Source: Pseudooceanicola nanhaiensis (GTDB lineage Bacteria > Pseudomonadota > Alphaproteobacteria > Rhodobacterales > Rhodobacteraceae). Taken from it: a DNA stretch of 64,000 nucleotides. Positions 63,988 through 64,000 of the stretch are shown here, one piece after another. Where the stretch lies: the NCBI RefSeq assembly GCF_020171315.1, contig NZ_JAIUZP010000008.1, positions 62,001-126,000 of the forward strand. The letters run 5' to 3'. A program made the translations under genes and the position numbers. Under the pieces are notes generated by a model. It worked only from the letters and a program-made list of their open reading frames with translations. It made no database searches and was not told the origin of the DNA. Within the stretch, counting starts at the first letter, position 1. Every line of letters begins with the position of its first letter.

Positions 63988-64000
63988 ACCCCGCCCGCCG

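Overview
The window is GC-rich, densely packed DNA from an alphaproteobacterium, most likely a member of the Rhodobacteraceae (Roseobacter group). The evidence is a circularly permuted two-piece tmRNA gene with an ANNNRAPVALAA-type tag, the dusB-ntrB-ntrC-ntrY-ntrX cluster with NtrC and NtrX lacking the GAFTGA loop, a zwf-pgl-pgi operon, a divergent DUF6456/DUF6477 pair, a Mur-like Fur protein close to eno, and short intergenic repeats of a type I associate with this family. No insertion sequence, prophage, CRISPR array, rRNA or tRNA was recognised; the window looks chromosomal.

Layout. (a) 1-9074: an accessory catabolic locus. A truncated polar-amino-acid ABC ATPase and pxpA lie on the minus strand. 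Facing them is a long plus-strand operon: pxpB, pxpC, an FCD-type GntR regulator, a D-2-hydroxyacid dehydrogenase, an M20 N-carbamoyl/ureido hydrolase, a second GntR regulator, a VOC protein, a DUF1989 protein and a ureohydrolase. Three copies of a CGGTATAC(C/T) palindrome mark its control regions. (b) 9209-14026: tandem YitT membrane proteins, a beta-hydroxyacid dehydrogenase and a penicillin-acylase-family enzyme. (c) 14375-28605: mostly core genes (lipA, peroxiredoxin, oxyR, guaA, mur-like, eno) mixed with a MarR/membrane-protein pair, a VIT-family transporter, DUF6456/DUF6477, an MttB-like methyltransferase, a sulfotransferase and an EamA exporter. (d) 29017-42121: a second catabolic locus on the minus strand with an oligopeptide-type ABC transporter (substrate-binding protein, two permeases, fused double ATPase), two class III aminotransferase-fold enzymes, an amidase, an APH-fold kinase, a LysR regulator and a second M20 ureido hydrolase. 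(e) 42308-49565: a DUF985 cupin, a small exported peptide, pgi-pgl-zwf, anmK and tyrS. (f) 49812-50400: ssrA flanked by two covarying double palindromes. (g) 50426-57661: ntrX-ntrY-ntrC-ntrB-dusB. (h) 57961-63821: ispD-ispF-pgpA-CinA, a low-complexity protein, a Coq10/RatA protein, hpt, a small membrane protein and two c-type cytochromes. The window ends in tandem hairpin repeats.

The strongest candidate for an undescribed system is the 1688-9074 operon. It combines 5-oxoprolinase subunits, whose AHS1/AHS2 domains also occur in urea and guanidine carboxylases, with a DUF1989 protein (the family of carboxyguanidine deiminase subunits), a ureohydrolase whose usual active-site histidine appears to be alanine, and an M20 ureido hydrolase with an altered EE motif. 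This suggests stepwise catabolism of a cyclic or acylated guanidino/ureido amino acid; the substrate cannot be read from sequence. Other items of note are the hydroxylysine-kinase-like/phospho-lyase-like gene pair in the second locus and the covarying palindromes around ssrA.
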